A stretch of DNA of 64,000 nucleotides from Isoetes taiwanensis (taxonomy: Eukaryota > Streptophyta > Lycopodiopsida > Isoetales > Isoetaceae). Positions 46,938 to 57,299 of the stretch are shown here, piece after piece; position 1 is the first letter of the stretch; each line of letters begins with the position of its first letter. Both the position numbers and the translations under genes were made by a program. Below the pieces are notes generated by a model, which was given only the letters and a program-made list of their open reading frames with translations, had not been told where the DNA came from and made no database searches. Location of the stretch: NCBI GenBank assembly GCA_021234155.1, contig JAJEKV010000024.1, positions 17,490,030 to 17,554,029 of the forward strand, in the 5' to 3' direction.

Positions 46938-47786
46938 GGAATTTTACTTCTGTATTGTTATTTTTGGTTACCCGTTGTCCTTGTTTGGATCCTATATTTT
47001 TTTCGTTGGGTAATAGGATTTGCATTATTTCTTCCATAAAGGTTTTGGCAAACACCAAGAGCTTAAAACACCGTAATAAAGAACCATCATAGAGTCTTTA
47101 GCCTAGGATGACCTCGATCCTCCTGTTACATATATTATATAGCTGTGCAAATTCTTTTCGATTGCAAGTAATGAACAGGTTCTGGATAAGCCTTCCTATT
47201 TTATATCTCATGTTTCAGTCACTGTCAAGAGCCGAAGCCTTTCTTCTTCAACATGGCTTCCAGTTCTACTCCTCCATGAGGAGTGCTTGGCCCATGGCTG
47301 CTAAATAGTCTCTTTTCATGCAGCTGGTGGACATGCAAAGTTCAGCTTTAAGTATTATTTTCACTGGTCCCAATCTGATACGGAATCATGGAATGTGTGT
47401 CTGATGACTGCCGGCTCCTCAGCATAGCTCCAGTTGGTAAGGGGATGTCATGTAGTATTAAGGGGCAGGCAACGAAAATGATGCCGACTAGGAGTATGTC
47501 AGGCTTGGTTAAGCGACCGTCCTCACCACGAATTGATTTGGAATGGATTGTATCTTAGTGGATGTACGAGTGAGCTTGCACATGCTCCTGAGGTTCCTAG
47601 GATCGTACTTAGCTGGGACAGTCGGTGAGCTCTGGACTGTAATACAAGGGGCCTTCGGTCAAACCATAAGGTTATGACTAGGCGAGAACGAGAACATAGA
47701 TCCAAAGTCTTGTATTCGTCTAAACTATATACAGTACATGGACTTTGACCTAGAATAGTGTGTTCGGATATATAGTAACAGCTCTT
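46938..47786. other. Spacer between the oxidase gene and the Copia element
   Basis: Probable 3' untranslated sequence, then spacer. A minus-strand frame of 100 codons at 47523-47825 runs into the LTR and is not supported as a gene. Confidence 0.45.
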
Positions 47787-47791
47787 GACAC
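47787..47791. repeat. Target-site duplication of the Copia element (left)
   Basis: GACAC directly before the LTR; the same five bases follow the other LTR at 56383-56387. Confidence 0.9.
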
Positions 47792-48093
47792 TGTTGGAAA
47801 ACGTATCATCTATGGACTGATACAAACCTACAGCACAGAGTGAGCCAAAGCGAAAGCAAGAATGGAAGAGACACGATAGGAATAGAATAGAAACAATCTG
47901 AATGTTCTATGTATTGCATGTAATCTATAAATACATGGAATGAATGGCACTGAAAGGCCAACAGCCGGAAACGGAAGGCCAAAGGCCAGAGATGTACATG
48001 ATGTACTTCTAATGTACTCTAATGTACATCAATGTATCTAATGTACATTAATGTACTCTAAATGTACTATAATGTACAGCTTGAATTCTAACA
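47792..48093 (-). repeat. 3' LTR of the Copia element
   Basis: 302 bp, differing from the other LTR at about four positions. It contains about ten copies of ATGTAC with short spacers at about 47992-48078. Confidence 0.95.
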
Positions 48094-48106
48094 CTCCCCT
48101 TTCAAG
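48094..48106 (-). promoter_or_regulatory. Polypurine tract of the Copia element
   Basis: Minus strand CTTGAAAGGGGAG directly before the 3' LTR. It primes plus-strand DNA synthesis in retroelements. Confidence 0.85.
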
Positions 48107-48142
48107 CTGGATAATCTGAGGCTACTGCAATGGTATAACACC

Positions 48143-48146
48143 AAGT
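48143..48146. repeat. Target-site duplication (AAGT) of the nested TIR element
   Basis: AAGT precedes the left inverted repeat and recurs at 51927-51930 after the right one. Collapsing the two copies restores the Copia pol frame to a plausible end (LALGVIPLQ, stop). Confidence 0.75.
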
Positions 48147-48285
48147 AAGTCGTATTTAATTAAAGTGGGACAAATCTTGAATTTTGGGACTCGGACTGAA
48201 AATGGGACTCATATTGACATCAAAATTTCACATCATTATTTTCTTACAGAATTTCCAAATAAATAGTTGAGAAAGTTGAGCGAGG

Positions 48286-48486
48286 TGAGATCGAAAGGGG
48301 GAGGGGAAGGGGGAAGACGGGAATGAGAAAGGGGGGAGAAGAGGGGGCAAGGGAGAAGAGGGGCAAGGGGAAGGGGCAAGGGAGAAGAAGGGGGCAAAGG
48401 GCAAGGGGGCAAGGGGAAGGGGCAAGGGGCAAGGGAGAAGAAGGGGCAAGGGGGAAAGGGGAGAGTGGGGAAGGGGGGAGGGGAAA
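48286..48486 (+). repeat. 200 bp G-rich near-polypurine tract
   Basis: Almost only G and A, with about ten spaced C, built of GGGGCAAGGG and GGGAGAAG words. It has many G-runs suitable for quadruplex or triplex structures. Confidence 0.9.
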
Positions 48487-49172
48487 GCCAAAATAATAAA
48501 GGGAACGTATCCATTGAGATAAAAAATATATATTATCAAAATATAATTAATAATTAATTTAATTAATTTATAAAATAATTTAATTAATTTAATTAAATAA
48601 ATAACCAATAAAAAAAAATATAAACCATTCTCCTCTTCTCGACTAGTGAGTCGAGAATTGGAAAACATAAATCCCCTCATTGTTCTCTTCTCCACTAGTG
48701 AGTGAGAATTGGAACAACCGCCTCCCAACGGAGTTCCACATCCACCTCCTCTCTCTAAGCCAACGTCAAATATTGAAGTACTCTCTCTCTCTCTGCCCAT
48801 TTCTTCGTTCTCACCATTTCTCCTTCTTGCCTGGGGTTTTTTTTCCTGCTCAAGTATGCCACAAACAGAGCCGATCTGCCCTTTGTTTTGCTAATCATTA
48901 CCCGGAGTGTCTCAGACACCTCACAATGCATCGATCGGTCTTATGAGCACCCCCTTTCCTCCGTGGAGAATTGGAATAACCGGCTCTGTACAGAATTGAA
49001 AGAATTGCTGGGTTTTGTCCAGCAACGCCAAAATATTTCTCCATTTCCTCCATACACATACCCAGACGCTCCACCCCGCCAATCCGATCCGCCTCGAGCT
49101 CCAAAACTCCATAGCCAGTTCCGGCAGATGTTTCCCTTCCCACTAGCCGTCCCCTTTTCCTCCCCTTAGCAG

Positions 49173-51447
49173 ATGTCTGCCCACGGTGAAGCTTCTAGCT
49201 CCCATCCCCGGAAGCGCCCTCACCTTCCCTTGGACTTGAGCTTGCACTTGGGTGACTTTCACACCAAAAGATTGCACCCCCTTTCTGTCGAATCCTGTAA
49301 GGAAGATTTTCGGCTTAGCTTCGAAAATGGTGCTGTTGATCGGGATAGCTCCGGTAATGTTAGCTTTGGATTTGCGCTTCCCCAATATTTATGTGTTGAA
49401 GAGAAGAGGCATTTTGTTTCCCGCAAACCGTCGAGCTCGGTGATGCAAGATATAAGAGAAGATGGGTCGGAAAAGGCCAGCGAAGTGCTTCAGCAGAGCC
49501 CATGTGGTATGATTTTGTGCAAAGACGCTATGAATCTGGATTCTTGCAGCGGAACTCACCAGTCTAAATCCAGCACTCAGGGCGATGTAGAATGTACTAG
49601 TCGAGACTGGATTTCTGCTCCACCGCCGCTGCAGCACGAATGCTCCATTACCTCCCATTCCAAATCGCCTTTTTCTTCAGGATTTCTTGTCATTTCAAGG
49701 GCGTTCTGCTCCATTGCGTCGATTTTGCTCTCAAATCCCGACCGAGATCTTCCGACAGCATAATGGGGCCCCTTGCACAGCAAAGGGAGGCGCGGAAACG
49801 AAAAAATGGGGGCAAAGACCGGGAACAACCGGGTAAGGGGTTGAGTTTGGATCGGAGGTGGAGTAAAAGCCGGTGGGAGCTATGGCGTTGGGAGCTTCTT
49901 CCAAGCGGTACAAATGAACTTCTGTCTCAAAGGTATGTACCAAAGTTTAAAATTCAAGCATGGGCGGGAAAAAAGGCGGGATATTAGAAAAAAGGGGTAA
50001 AATAATACGTTGAAAAAGAAAGTGTAAAATAAATGATTTTAAAATTCAAGCATGGGCGGGAAAAAAGGCGGGGTATTAGAAAAAAAAGGGTAAAATAAAA
50101 CATTGAAAAAGAAAGTGTAAAATAAATGCTAATAATATAGGATTATATTTTGACGTGTCCCCAATTTCCTCTTTTTATGTGTGTGCTACTATGTTCACAC
50201 GTTAAACATTATGTTCCCATGGTGCACGTTTTCTAGGCATATATTCTTATTCTAAGGTAAAAATTTAACTTTGCGAAGATCATGATATAATTTACACCTT
50301 GTTTAACCCATTTTGAAGGTTCAAGACACAAAATGGGGACAAGTACATATTAGTAGGTCTAATGCATATTAATAGATTTAATGCATAGATCTAATAGGCT
50401 CTCATAGGTTATAATGTGCATTATAGGTGCATATGTTGCTATTTACATGTGCATTAGGCATTACTCTTTACATAGCTAAATATGAGCCCAATGGTCCCCT
50501 CTTCATATAGCTATATGGTATGGTCCATTAGAAAGGGGGAGGGTCCATTGGATATGTGTCCATTAGATAATACATGGGGAGGGTCTATTTTTCATGGAAA
50601 ATACGTAGGAAATTTATGGGGAGGGTATTTTTTCATAGAAAATACATAGGATGTTTGAAGGTTATTCATTTTAGACCTTCTCGAACCGAGCTTTGAAATT
50701 GCCCTTTTTTACTCGAAGTGCCTTTTTTCGACTTCGCGAAATGAAAAGGCCCTCAAACTTGCATTTTTAAGCTTTGAACTGCCTTTCTCGACTCGCGAGT
50801 CGAGAAAGGCCTTCTGACCCCTAAAACTGTGTTTTACGGCCTTGAGCGCCTTTCGACTTCGCGAGTCGAAAAGCCTCCACCCCCTAAAACCTGCATTTAC
50901 GGCCTTGGTTGCCTTTCTCGACTTCGCGAGTCGAAAAGGCCTTCACCCCTAAAACTTGCGTTTTTGCTTTGGTGCCTTTTCGACTTCGCGAGTCGAAAAG
51001 ACTCCAACCCTAAAACCTGCGTTTACGGCCTTGAGCGCCTTTCTCGACTCGCGAGTCGAAAGGCCTTCGACCCCTAAACCTGCGTTTTTAAGCCTTGAGC
51101 TTTTCTCGACTCATGAAGTCGAGAAAGGCCTTCCTCACCCCTAAAACTTGTGTTTTTCCCTCCGAGTTCGTTTCTCATGCCTATTTTCCAAAATGGCCCT
51201 AAGAACTGTGCTTTATTTTATTTTTTTTGCATGTAGCATCACTTGACTAATTTGATTTTGTCTCTTGCAGTCCTTATCTCGACCAGATAGTACATGCTTG
51301 GGAGCAATAAAAGATCCAGTTCATTGAAGAAAGATGCCGAGAAGAGGGTGGTGACATCAGTTGGACATACAAGCACGTGGCCCATAAAGGAACTCCTCAT
51401 ACAAATTTCTATCGATGCGTAAAGTTGCTCGACTAGGAAGAGCTCCA
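49173..51447 (+). pseudogene. Two-exon gene of unknown family carried by the TIR element
   Basis: Exon 1 starts MSAHGEASSSHPRKRPHLPL; DLSLHLGDFHTK follows, with an LxLxL pattern like an EAR repression motif. It is open to 49763 in the first frame. A second frame continues to a good donor at 49932 (CAA AG, then GTATGT) through GPLAQQREARKRKNGGKDRE, so a frameshift lies between about 49640 and 49763. Intron 49933-51270 ends TCTCTTGCAG. Exon 2 continues in the second frame as SPYLDQIVHAWEQ, a TAA, then more than 40 open codons (KIQFIEERCREEGGDISWTY, KHVAHKGTPHTNFYRCVK). Intron and open frames indicate a captured host gene now broken by one frameshift and one stop. The family is not recognised; a transposase cannot be excluded. 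Confidence 0.45.
50700..51180. repeat. Tandem array of palindromes (about seven units of 60-70 bp)
   Basis: Each unit holds a palindrome centred on TCGCGA or TTCGCGAG, flanked by CCTTT and AAAGG and followed by ACCCCTAAAACTTGCGTTTT-like sequence. The unit at 50781-50810 is a perfect 30 bp palindrome. Others lie at about 50728, 50848, 50911, 50974, 51037 and 51101. The array lies in the intron of the carried gene. Confidence 0.9.
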
Positions 51448-51803
51448 CAGCGCCCTTTGCACTAGGTGGTTCATGTGTGAAGAGGGTGTAATCATTGTGC
51501 CCATACCACCACTATGGTCTCTTCACCCACTGTAATATATATTGTAATGAGCCCATTTATAAATATAAGGTATCTCAAAACTAGTATTTTTGGGTGATTA
51601 AGTAAACAATTTGCTTAATTTTTGTTGGAATTTGTGATCTATTGTCTACCCACCTAAGAAAATAGAGCCAAAATGTTCAACTAAGAATCTTTTTCAATTA
51701 GAACTTTGGTTTCAAGCTGTAATGAAATTCCTATGTTTGCGTTGCATTGTTCTTGTTCTCGACACGCTATCCAAGAAAACTGGAAGAAAAGCTTGGATGC
51801 ACA

Positions 51804-53075
51804 CTAATAGACAAAAATTCCAATTATGGCCAGTTTTCGGGTCGGGGTGCTTCTTTTTGTGTAAATTAACAGGGTTCCCAAAAAAAGTGGGAATGGAATG
51901 AGTCCCACTTTAATTAAATACGACTTAAGTGCTAATCTAAACTGTACAAACTTTTGTGTGCCCAGTGGCTTAGTAAAGATATCTGCAACCATTGCACCAG
52001 TGGGCGAATAGATTAATGAAATGATTGCTTTCTCCACCAGATCACGGACATAATGATAATGAATTGGAATGTGCTTTGTCCGAGGATGATGTCCTGGTCG
52101 CTCTGCCATTTTCATGCAACTTTGATTGTCCACATAAACATGAATAGGTTGCTGCGCAGAAATACCAACATCATTAAGCAAGTGGTCATACCAAATAAGA
52201 TCTGCAACTCCAGTAGACAAGGCAATGTATTCTACGTCTGCTGAAGATCGGGCTACAACAGATTGCTTTTTGCTTATCCAGCCTACTGCACCTCCATAAA
52301 ACATGCATGTGCTACCTGTAGTGGAATGAGAATCCCTGTTGTTGCCCCAACTTGCATCAGTAAATGCATGAAGACTTACTGATCCGTTATCACAATAACA
52401 GATTCCATACTCTTTTGTTCCTTGCAAATAGCGAAAAACGCGCTTTGCTAGCTGCCAATGCTTTAACTCATAACAGTGGTTAAACTGACTCAATGCAATC
52501 ACAGCAAAACAAAGATCAGGTCGTGTTATGGTCATGAGATACATCAAACTCCCAACAAGCTGCCTATACGGTAGAGAAGATGACTGCACGTTATCACAAA
52601 CAGGTTCATCTTCAAACAATTTGAGATCAGCTTCCATTGGCGTGGAAACAGGCTTACAATCTGCCATGCGAAATTGTTCAAGCAGAAATTCAGCATACCG
52701 AGGTTGGCTGATATGAATTAGCCTCTTCTTTCTATCACGATGTATCTGCATACCCAAGAAAGAGCTAGCTGGACCCAAATCTTTCATCTTAAACCTGCTA
52801 GCTAGTTGAGATTTAAGTGCTTGAACATCAAGAAGATTGCTGCCCATTGCAAGCATATCATCCACATATAGCACTAAAATCAAATACATACCTCCCATGC
52901 ACTTGATGTAGACATTAGAATCTGTTGTAGCAACTTGAAATCCTTCATGCTTAAGTGCATCATCAAACTTCTTGTACCAAACTCGAGATGCCTGCTTTAA
53001 GCCATAAATGGCTTTCCGGAGTTTACATACTTTGTTTTCCTGGCCGGGTACTTCAAAACCTGGAGGTTGCAGCAT
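51804..53075 (-). pseudogene. Copia reverse transcriptase and RNase H
   Basis: Minus strand: KLRKAIYGLKQASRVWYKKF, LVLYVDDMLAMG with the YVDD catalytic box near 52850, FKMKDLGPASSFLGMQIHRD, TRPDLCFAVIALSQF, then RNase H motifs FTDASWGNNRD, STTGSTCMFYGG, ADVEYIALS (AEAEY in most relatives), YVDNQSCMKMAERPGHH, RTKHIPIHYHYVRDL and VADIFTKPLGT. It ends in LALKSYLIKVGL only because the nested element supplies the last codons; the original end was probably LALGVIPLQ. It is separated from the upstream frame by a frameshift near 53070. Confidence 0.92.
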
Positions 53076-53556
53076 ATAATGTCCTCAAGAAGATCTCCAT
53101 TCAGAAATGCCGTATCCACGTCTATTTGATGAATCTCCCAATCCAATTTGGCTCCTAAGGCAAGCAAAACACGCAAGCTATTCATTCTCACGACCGGTGA
53201 AAATGTCTCATCATAATCAAGACCTTTGACTTGGCTGAAACCTCGAGCAACTAGCCTAGCCTTATACTTGTCAAGGCTGCCATCAGCCTTGTACTTTTTC
53301 TTGAATAGCCATTTGCAATCCACTGCTTTGCGCCCAATGGGCAAATCAGCAAGTTCCCATACCTGGTTTGCATCCATGGATGCGAGCTCTACCTCAGGTG
53401 CCCGTTTCCAATGTGAAGCTTCAGAGGAAGCCCATGCTTCCTCAATGCTTGCTGGTTCACCTTGCACTGCCAAGCAACACCATTCAACCAAACTAAGTTC
53501 AGCATTTTCAAGAACTTTACGAGAAGGTGTTCTGCTACGTGGTGGCAATGGTTGAT
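52997..53556 (-). pseudogene. Copia reverse transcriptase N-terminal segment (own frame)
   Basis: Minus strand: EAWASSEASHWKRAPEVELA, WELADLPIGRKAVDCKWLFK, YKARLVARGFSQVKGLDYDE, TFSPVVRMNSLRVLLALGA and IHQIDVDTAFLNGDLLEDI. This links the integrase frame (frameshift near 53556) and the main RT frame (frameshift near 53070). Each looks like a single small indel, so the element was recently active or is a near-relative of an active copy. Confidence 0.9.
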
Positions 53557-56058
53557 CAGGAGGAGGGGCATTCCAATGAGCCTAGGATCAGGAAGAATTT
53601 GATCATGAGATGGATCATCATTGATGGCTTGTTGCACATCCACTGGCAAAGGCACATCTTGCTGCTGGTCCAGCCTCAAATCTTGAAGCTCAACGAGTGG
53701 AGGATCATCAAGAACAAGATATTTGTCTTGAATGAAGATTCCATCTGCAAGTGGATCAATACACATAGAATTTGACTCATCAAAAACTACTTCTGAGCTG
53801 GTATATACCTTTCTCCGCTCTTGATCCCACAACAAGTATGCTTTATGATTAGGTGCATAGCCAATGAAAGTGCATTTGGTGCTACGGGCATCAAATTTTC
53901 TGCGCAAATGCTCAGGAACATGTACATAAGCGGTACATCCAAAGGTGCGCAAATGAGAAACATCCGGTTTCTCTCCAGACCAAGCTTCTTCTGGAGTCAT
54001 CTCATTATCCAAGGCAATTGTGGTCAATCTGTTTTGCACATGAACTGCTACAGCAATTGTATCAGCCCAAAAATACTTTGGCAAATGACTTTCAGCAAGC
54101 ATGCTTCTTGCCGCATTGCACAAAGTGCGATTCTTCCTCTCCGCAACACCGTTTTGTTGAGGAGTAGCCCTTGTTGTGCATTGACGCTGAATCCCTGCCT
54201 GATCACATGTATCATGGAATAGATCACTAAGATACTCTCCACCACCATCAGTGCGCAATTGCTTGATCTTCCTCCCTGTCTGATTTTCTACACATGCTTT
54301 ATACAATTTAAAAGCCTCAAGAACATCATTTTTCTTGGTTAGAAAATAGACAATTGTTTTCCGACTAAAATCATCAATGAACGTGATGAAATATACTGCC
54401 TTACCAAGGCATGCAGACACCTCTGTTGGTCCACAAAGATCTGAGTGGACAAGCTCCAGCACCTGCTTAGCTCTGCTGCCGACACTTGCAAATGATCTAC
54501 GAGGGTGCTTACCAAGGATACATGCTTCACAAAGATCCGGGTCTGCCTTAAGAGTTATCTTCATGCCATGAACCATGTTTTTCCGTTGCATTATTCTTAA
54601 AGCTTGAACATTAGCATGACCGTACCTTTTGTGCCAAAGTAGCACTTTCTCCTTTTCTTTTGCTGATACTACTAGGGCCTGATTTGGATCAGACACCTCC
54701 AGCTCATACAAATTGCCATGTCTTGAGCCCTTGGCTACTATATCCCCTTCAATCCGTGCATTCTTCAAGAAAAGAACTTCTTTATCATCAAAGAAAACTT
54801 GCAGAACAGCATCTGCTGCACATGCAACTGACAAAAAGTTTTTCCGCAATTCCGGGACATGTAAGGTTTCTGGAAGCACCGTACTTTCACCATTCAATAG
54901 CGTGAAATTATATTGACCACTTCCTTGCACTTGAATTTCACTGTAATCTCCCAATTGCACCAGACTTTTGTCATTTTGATAACTTGAGAATAGATCCCTA
55001 TCCTTCAACATCACTGATGTGCATGCAGAATCCACTGTAAGAACCTTCTTTCCAGCAGCAGTACATGCACTTGTTTCCACAACAGAAGCCTCCCCTTTAA
55101 TTCTGAGACTCCGGTCTGATTGGATAACAAGAGAAGCCTCTCCTTTGATGACTTGTGCCTCAACTAGGTGTGCTTTCTCTGATTTGCTCTTACCCTCCGG
55201 ACAATCGACGGCATAATGGCCGTATTCAAAGCAGTTCCTGCATTGCCCTCTCTTGGCATAAACTTTCTTAGGACGTGCTCCTTTTGATCCTTCCACCTTC
55301 CCATCTGCTTGCTTTTTGTAATGAGGCTTCTTATCTTGCCTCCCTCGTGCAAGCATGGCTTGTGATGGCTTGGAATCCTCCACTTTGTCTTTCAAGCGCA
55401 TCTCTTTCTGCAAAAGCTTAGAGACGGCATCATTCCATGAAAGACTACTTTGAGCTGTCAGGAAATCAACAAAGTTTTCCCATGAATTCGGAAGAGAAGC
55501 GTATAACTGGAGCTTTTGTTGCCCCTCTGGAACTGCATACTTGGAATCTGCTGCTGCCAACATATCAAACATCTCCTTCATTTGATTTATGTGTGTATTC
55601 AGATCAGCTCCTTCCACATACTTGCAATTCCTAATCTGTGTATACAAATGCATAACTTCACCTTCTGTTTTGGTGCCATACTTATCTTCAAGCCAAATCC
55701 AAAGAGAATAGCTGCCCTGATCCACATCTACTTGCATGACTATGGCTCTGGAAAGACACATACATATGCAAGCCATTGCTCTATTACCACGGCGCTGCCA
55801 ATCCTTTTGAAGCTTGATTTGAGCTGCTGTCCCAGCATTCTCTGGTTTAGTTTCAGACCCATCCACTATATCCCAGACATCCTCTGCCATTAGATATAAC
55901 TTCATGGATTTCTTCCAGCCTTGAAACCCTTTGCTATCAAACATAGGTGGCTTCAGAATTGCTGATACAGATCTGGTCTCCATGACCTTCTCCTGCTCAG
56001 ATAAGTATTCTTCCAGAATTGTTCTCCCAAGTTCCTCTATTGTTGAACTTCCCTTCAC
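53557..56058 (-). pseudogene. Copia gag, protease and integrase
   Basis: Starts at 56058, ten bases inside the primer site. Gag precedes a zinc knuckle CRNCFEYGHYAVDC (CX2CX4HX4C) near 55230. The protease has LTVDSACTSVML, with DSA where relatives often have DSG. The integrase has the HHCC zinc domain (WHKRYGHANV... CEACILGKH) and the DDE core (LVHSDLCGP, QLRTDGGGEYLS, TPQQNGVAERKNRTL), followed by FGCTAYVHVPEH and IDPLADGIF. The open frame is more than 800 codons long. It passes into another frame near 53556. Confidence 0.93.
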
Positions 56059-56067
56059 ATGCCAATA

Positions 56068-56080
56068 GGCTCTGATATCA
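56068..56080 (-). promoter_or_regulatory. Primer-binding site of the Copia element
   Basis: Minus strand TGATATCAGAGCC immediately after the 5' LTR. It is one base different from TGGTATCAGAGC, the usual complement of plant initiator Met-tRNA. Confidence 0.85.
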
Positions 56081-56382
56081 TGTTGGAAAACGTATCAGCT
56101 ATGGACTGATACAAACCTACAGCACAGAGTGAGCCAAAACGAAAGCAAGAATGGAAGAGACACGATAGGAATAGAATAGGAACAATCTGAATGTTCTATG
56201 TATTGCATGTAATCTATAAATACATGGAATGAATGGCACTGAAAGGCCAACAGCCGGAAACGGAAGGCCAAAGGCCAGAGATGTACATGATGTACTTCTA
56301 ATGTACTCTAATGTACATCAATGTATCTAATGTACATCAATGTACTCTAAATGTACTATAATGTACAGCTTGAATTCTAACA
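56081..56382 (-). repeat. 5' LTR of the Copia element
   Basis: 302 bp, TGTT...AACA ends, followed at 56383-56387 by the GACAC duplication. On the minus strand it drives the gag-pol genes. Confidence 0.95.
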
Positions 56383-56582
56383 GACACCTCTCCCGTAATT
56401 GTTTCCCACCCCATGATCTGCTCCACTGCCCTATTGAATTGCTCTTCCGCTGGTTGAAATAATGCCCATCCCCCTCCATGTATACAAATGCCATCCAAGC
56501 GGGCAAGATGGCAATGTGCCCTGCAGTTACTACCAACAAATATAGGTAAGCATAACCAAGAAATAAATCCTCTTACCTTATC

Positions 56583-56641
56583 GGACTCTCTAGTGTAAAG
56601 GGAGAGTCCGATAATTAAGTTATCACTCCTAGGAGTGATAA
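56583..56641. repeat. Hairpins next to a foldback element
   Basis: GGACTCTC (56583-56590) pairs with GAGAGTCC (56602-56609). TTATCACTCCT and its complement form a perfect 22-base palindrome at 56620-56641. Confidence 0.85.
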
Positions 56642-56689
56642 CTAGTTATTAGTACTAGGAGATAATTAGTTATCAGCCCGATAAGGTGC

Positions 56690-56885
56690 TTATCGGTCTT
56701 TGCCTCGGCTGATAACCAAAAATATGTGGCCTCGGTTGTACATCCTCGGCCAAATATTTGCACGTAAGGCCTCAACCCAGCCTTCGGCTATAGCGGGCCT
56801 CGGCCTTACGCGCAAATATCTGGCCTCGGACATACAGCCTCGATCACGCATTTTTAGTTGTCAGCCTCGGCCAGACCGATAACCT
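56690..56885. mobile_element. Foldback element (about 195 bp imperfect palindrome)
   Basis: The left arm (from GGTGCTTATCGGTCTTTGCC) and right arm (complement of GGTTATCGGTCTGGCCGAGG) pair through most of the length, centred near 56787, with CCTCGGCC words on both strands. Related ATCGG and GATAA words extend left to 56575. It resembles a foldback MITE. A clear target duplication was not found. Confidence 0.6.
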
Positions 56886-57299
56886 TACCTTCTCAAGAGT
56901 GCACAAATGTTGATATGCCAGCAAATACTCATAGACATAATTAAGAAATAAGTCATCTTAACTTTCACAGATGATGATATGCCAACAAGTAAACATAACC
57001 AAGAAATAAAGATGATCACAAACCTGCTTGTCAAGAACCGTTCTGGCTTTTTAGCCGATCTCAGATATTCCCAAAGATGTTACAGCCACAAATGCAAGAG
57101 CGGTTGCCACTCTAGAGATCTACACCTAAGATAGTTTCAGAAATGGAGATCCTAGATCAAGAAGACTGTCCACACGTTCTCTGAGCAAAAGCTTATTCCT
57201 AGTTAAATTACTTTGATAAACTACTTTACTGAATTATGCTCTTTGATAAATGTTAAATTACTTTCATAAATTACTTTACTAAATTGTTTGTTTATCTTT
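56886..57299. other. Spacer before the hAT-like gene
   Basis: Contains two similar stretches, CATAACCAAGAAATAAAT (also near 56551) and AAGAAATAAGTC. No gene recognised. Confidence 0.4.

Larger units (their letters stand above)
48147..51926. mobile_element. 3.78 kb TIR element with 4 bp target duplication, carrying a gene and a palindrome array
   Basis: Perfect 25 bp terminal inverted repeats (48147-48171 and 51902-51926, starting AAGTCGTATTTAATT) flanked by AAGT. A GTGGGACT-like word recurs just inside both ends. It lies in the final codons of the Copia pol gene on the opposite side of the RNase H domain. Inside, in order, are a G-rich purine tract, a promoter-like segment with duplicated CTAGTGAGT words, a two-exon gene of unknown identity and an array of palindromes. 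I see no recognisable transposase. Superfamily is unresolved: 4 bp duplications are described for Sola and Ginger types, but the ends do not allow a decision. Confidence 0.8.
47792..56382 (-). mobile_element. Ty1-Copia LTR retrotransposon with a nested TIR element
   Basis: Two 302 bp LTRs (47792-48093 and 56081-56382) with TG/CA ends, a GACAC target duplication, a primer-binding site (TGATATCAGAGCC, 56068-56080) abutting the right LTR and a polypurine tract (GAAAGGGGAG, 48094-48103 on the minus strand) abutting the left LTR. Gag-pol is on the minus strand in the order protease, integrase, reverse transcriptase, RNase H, which is the Copia order. The LTRs differ at about four of 302 positions, so the insertion is recent on a plant timescale. 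After removing the nested 3.78 kb element the length is about 4.8 kb, normal for Copia. Confidence 0.95.

Noticed and set aside
48228-48800. 190-codon Pro/Leu/Ser-rich protein on the minus strand
   Set aside because: It is the complement of a G-rich purine tract with no start context or motif.
48147-51926. Tc1/mariner insertion with TA duplication
   Set aside because: TA also fits the bases at the ends, but only the 4 bp AAGT reading restores the Copia pol frame to a natural stop.
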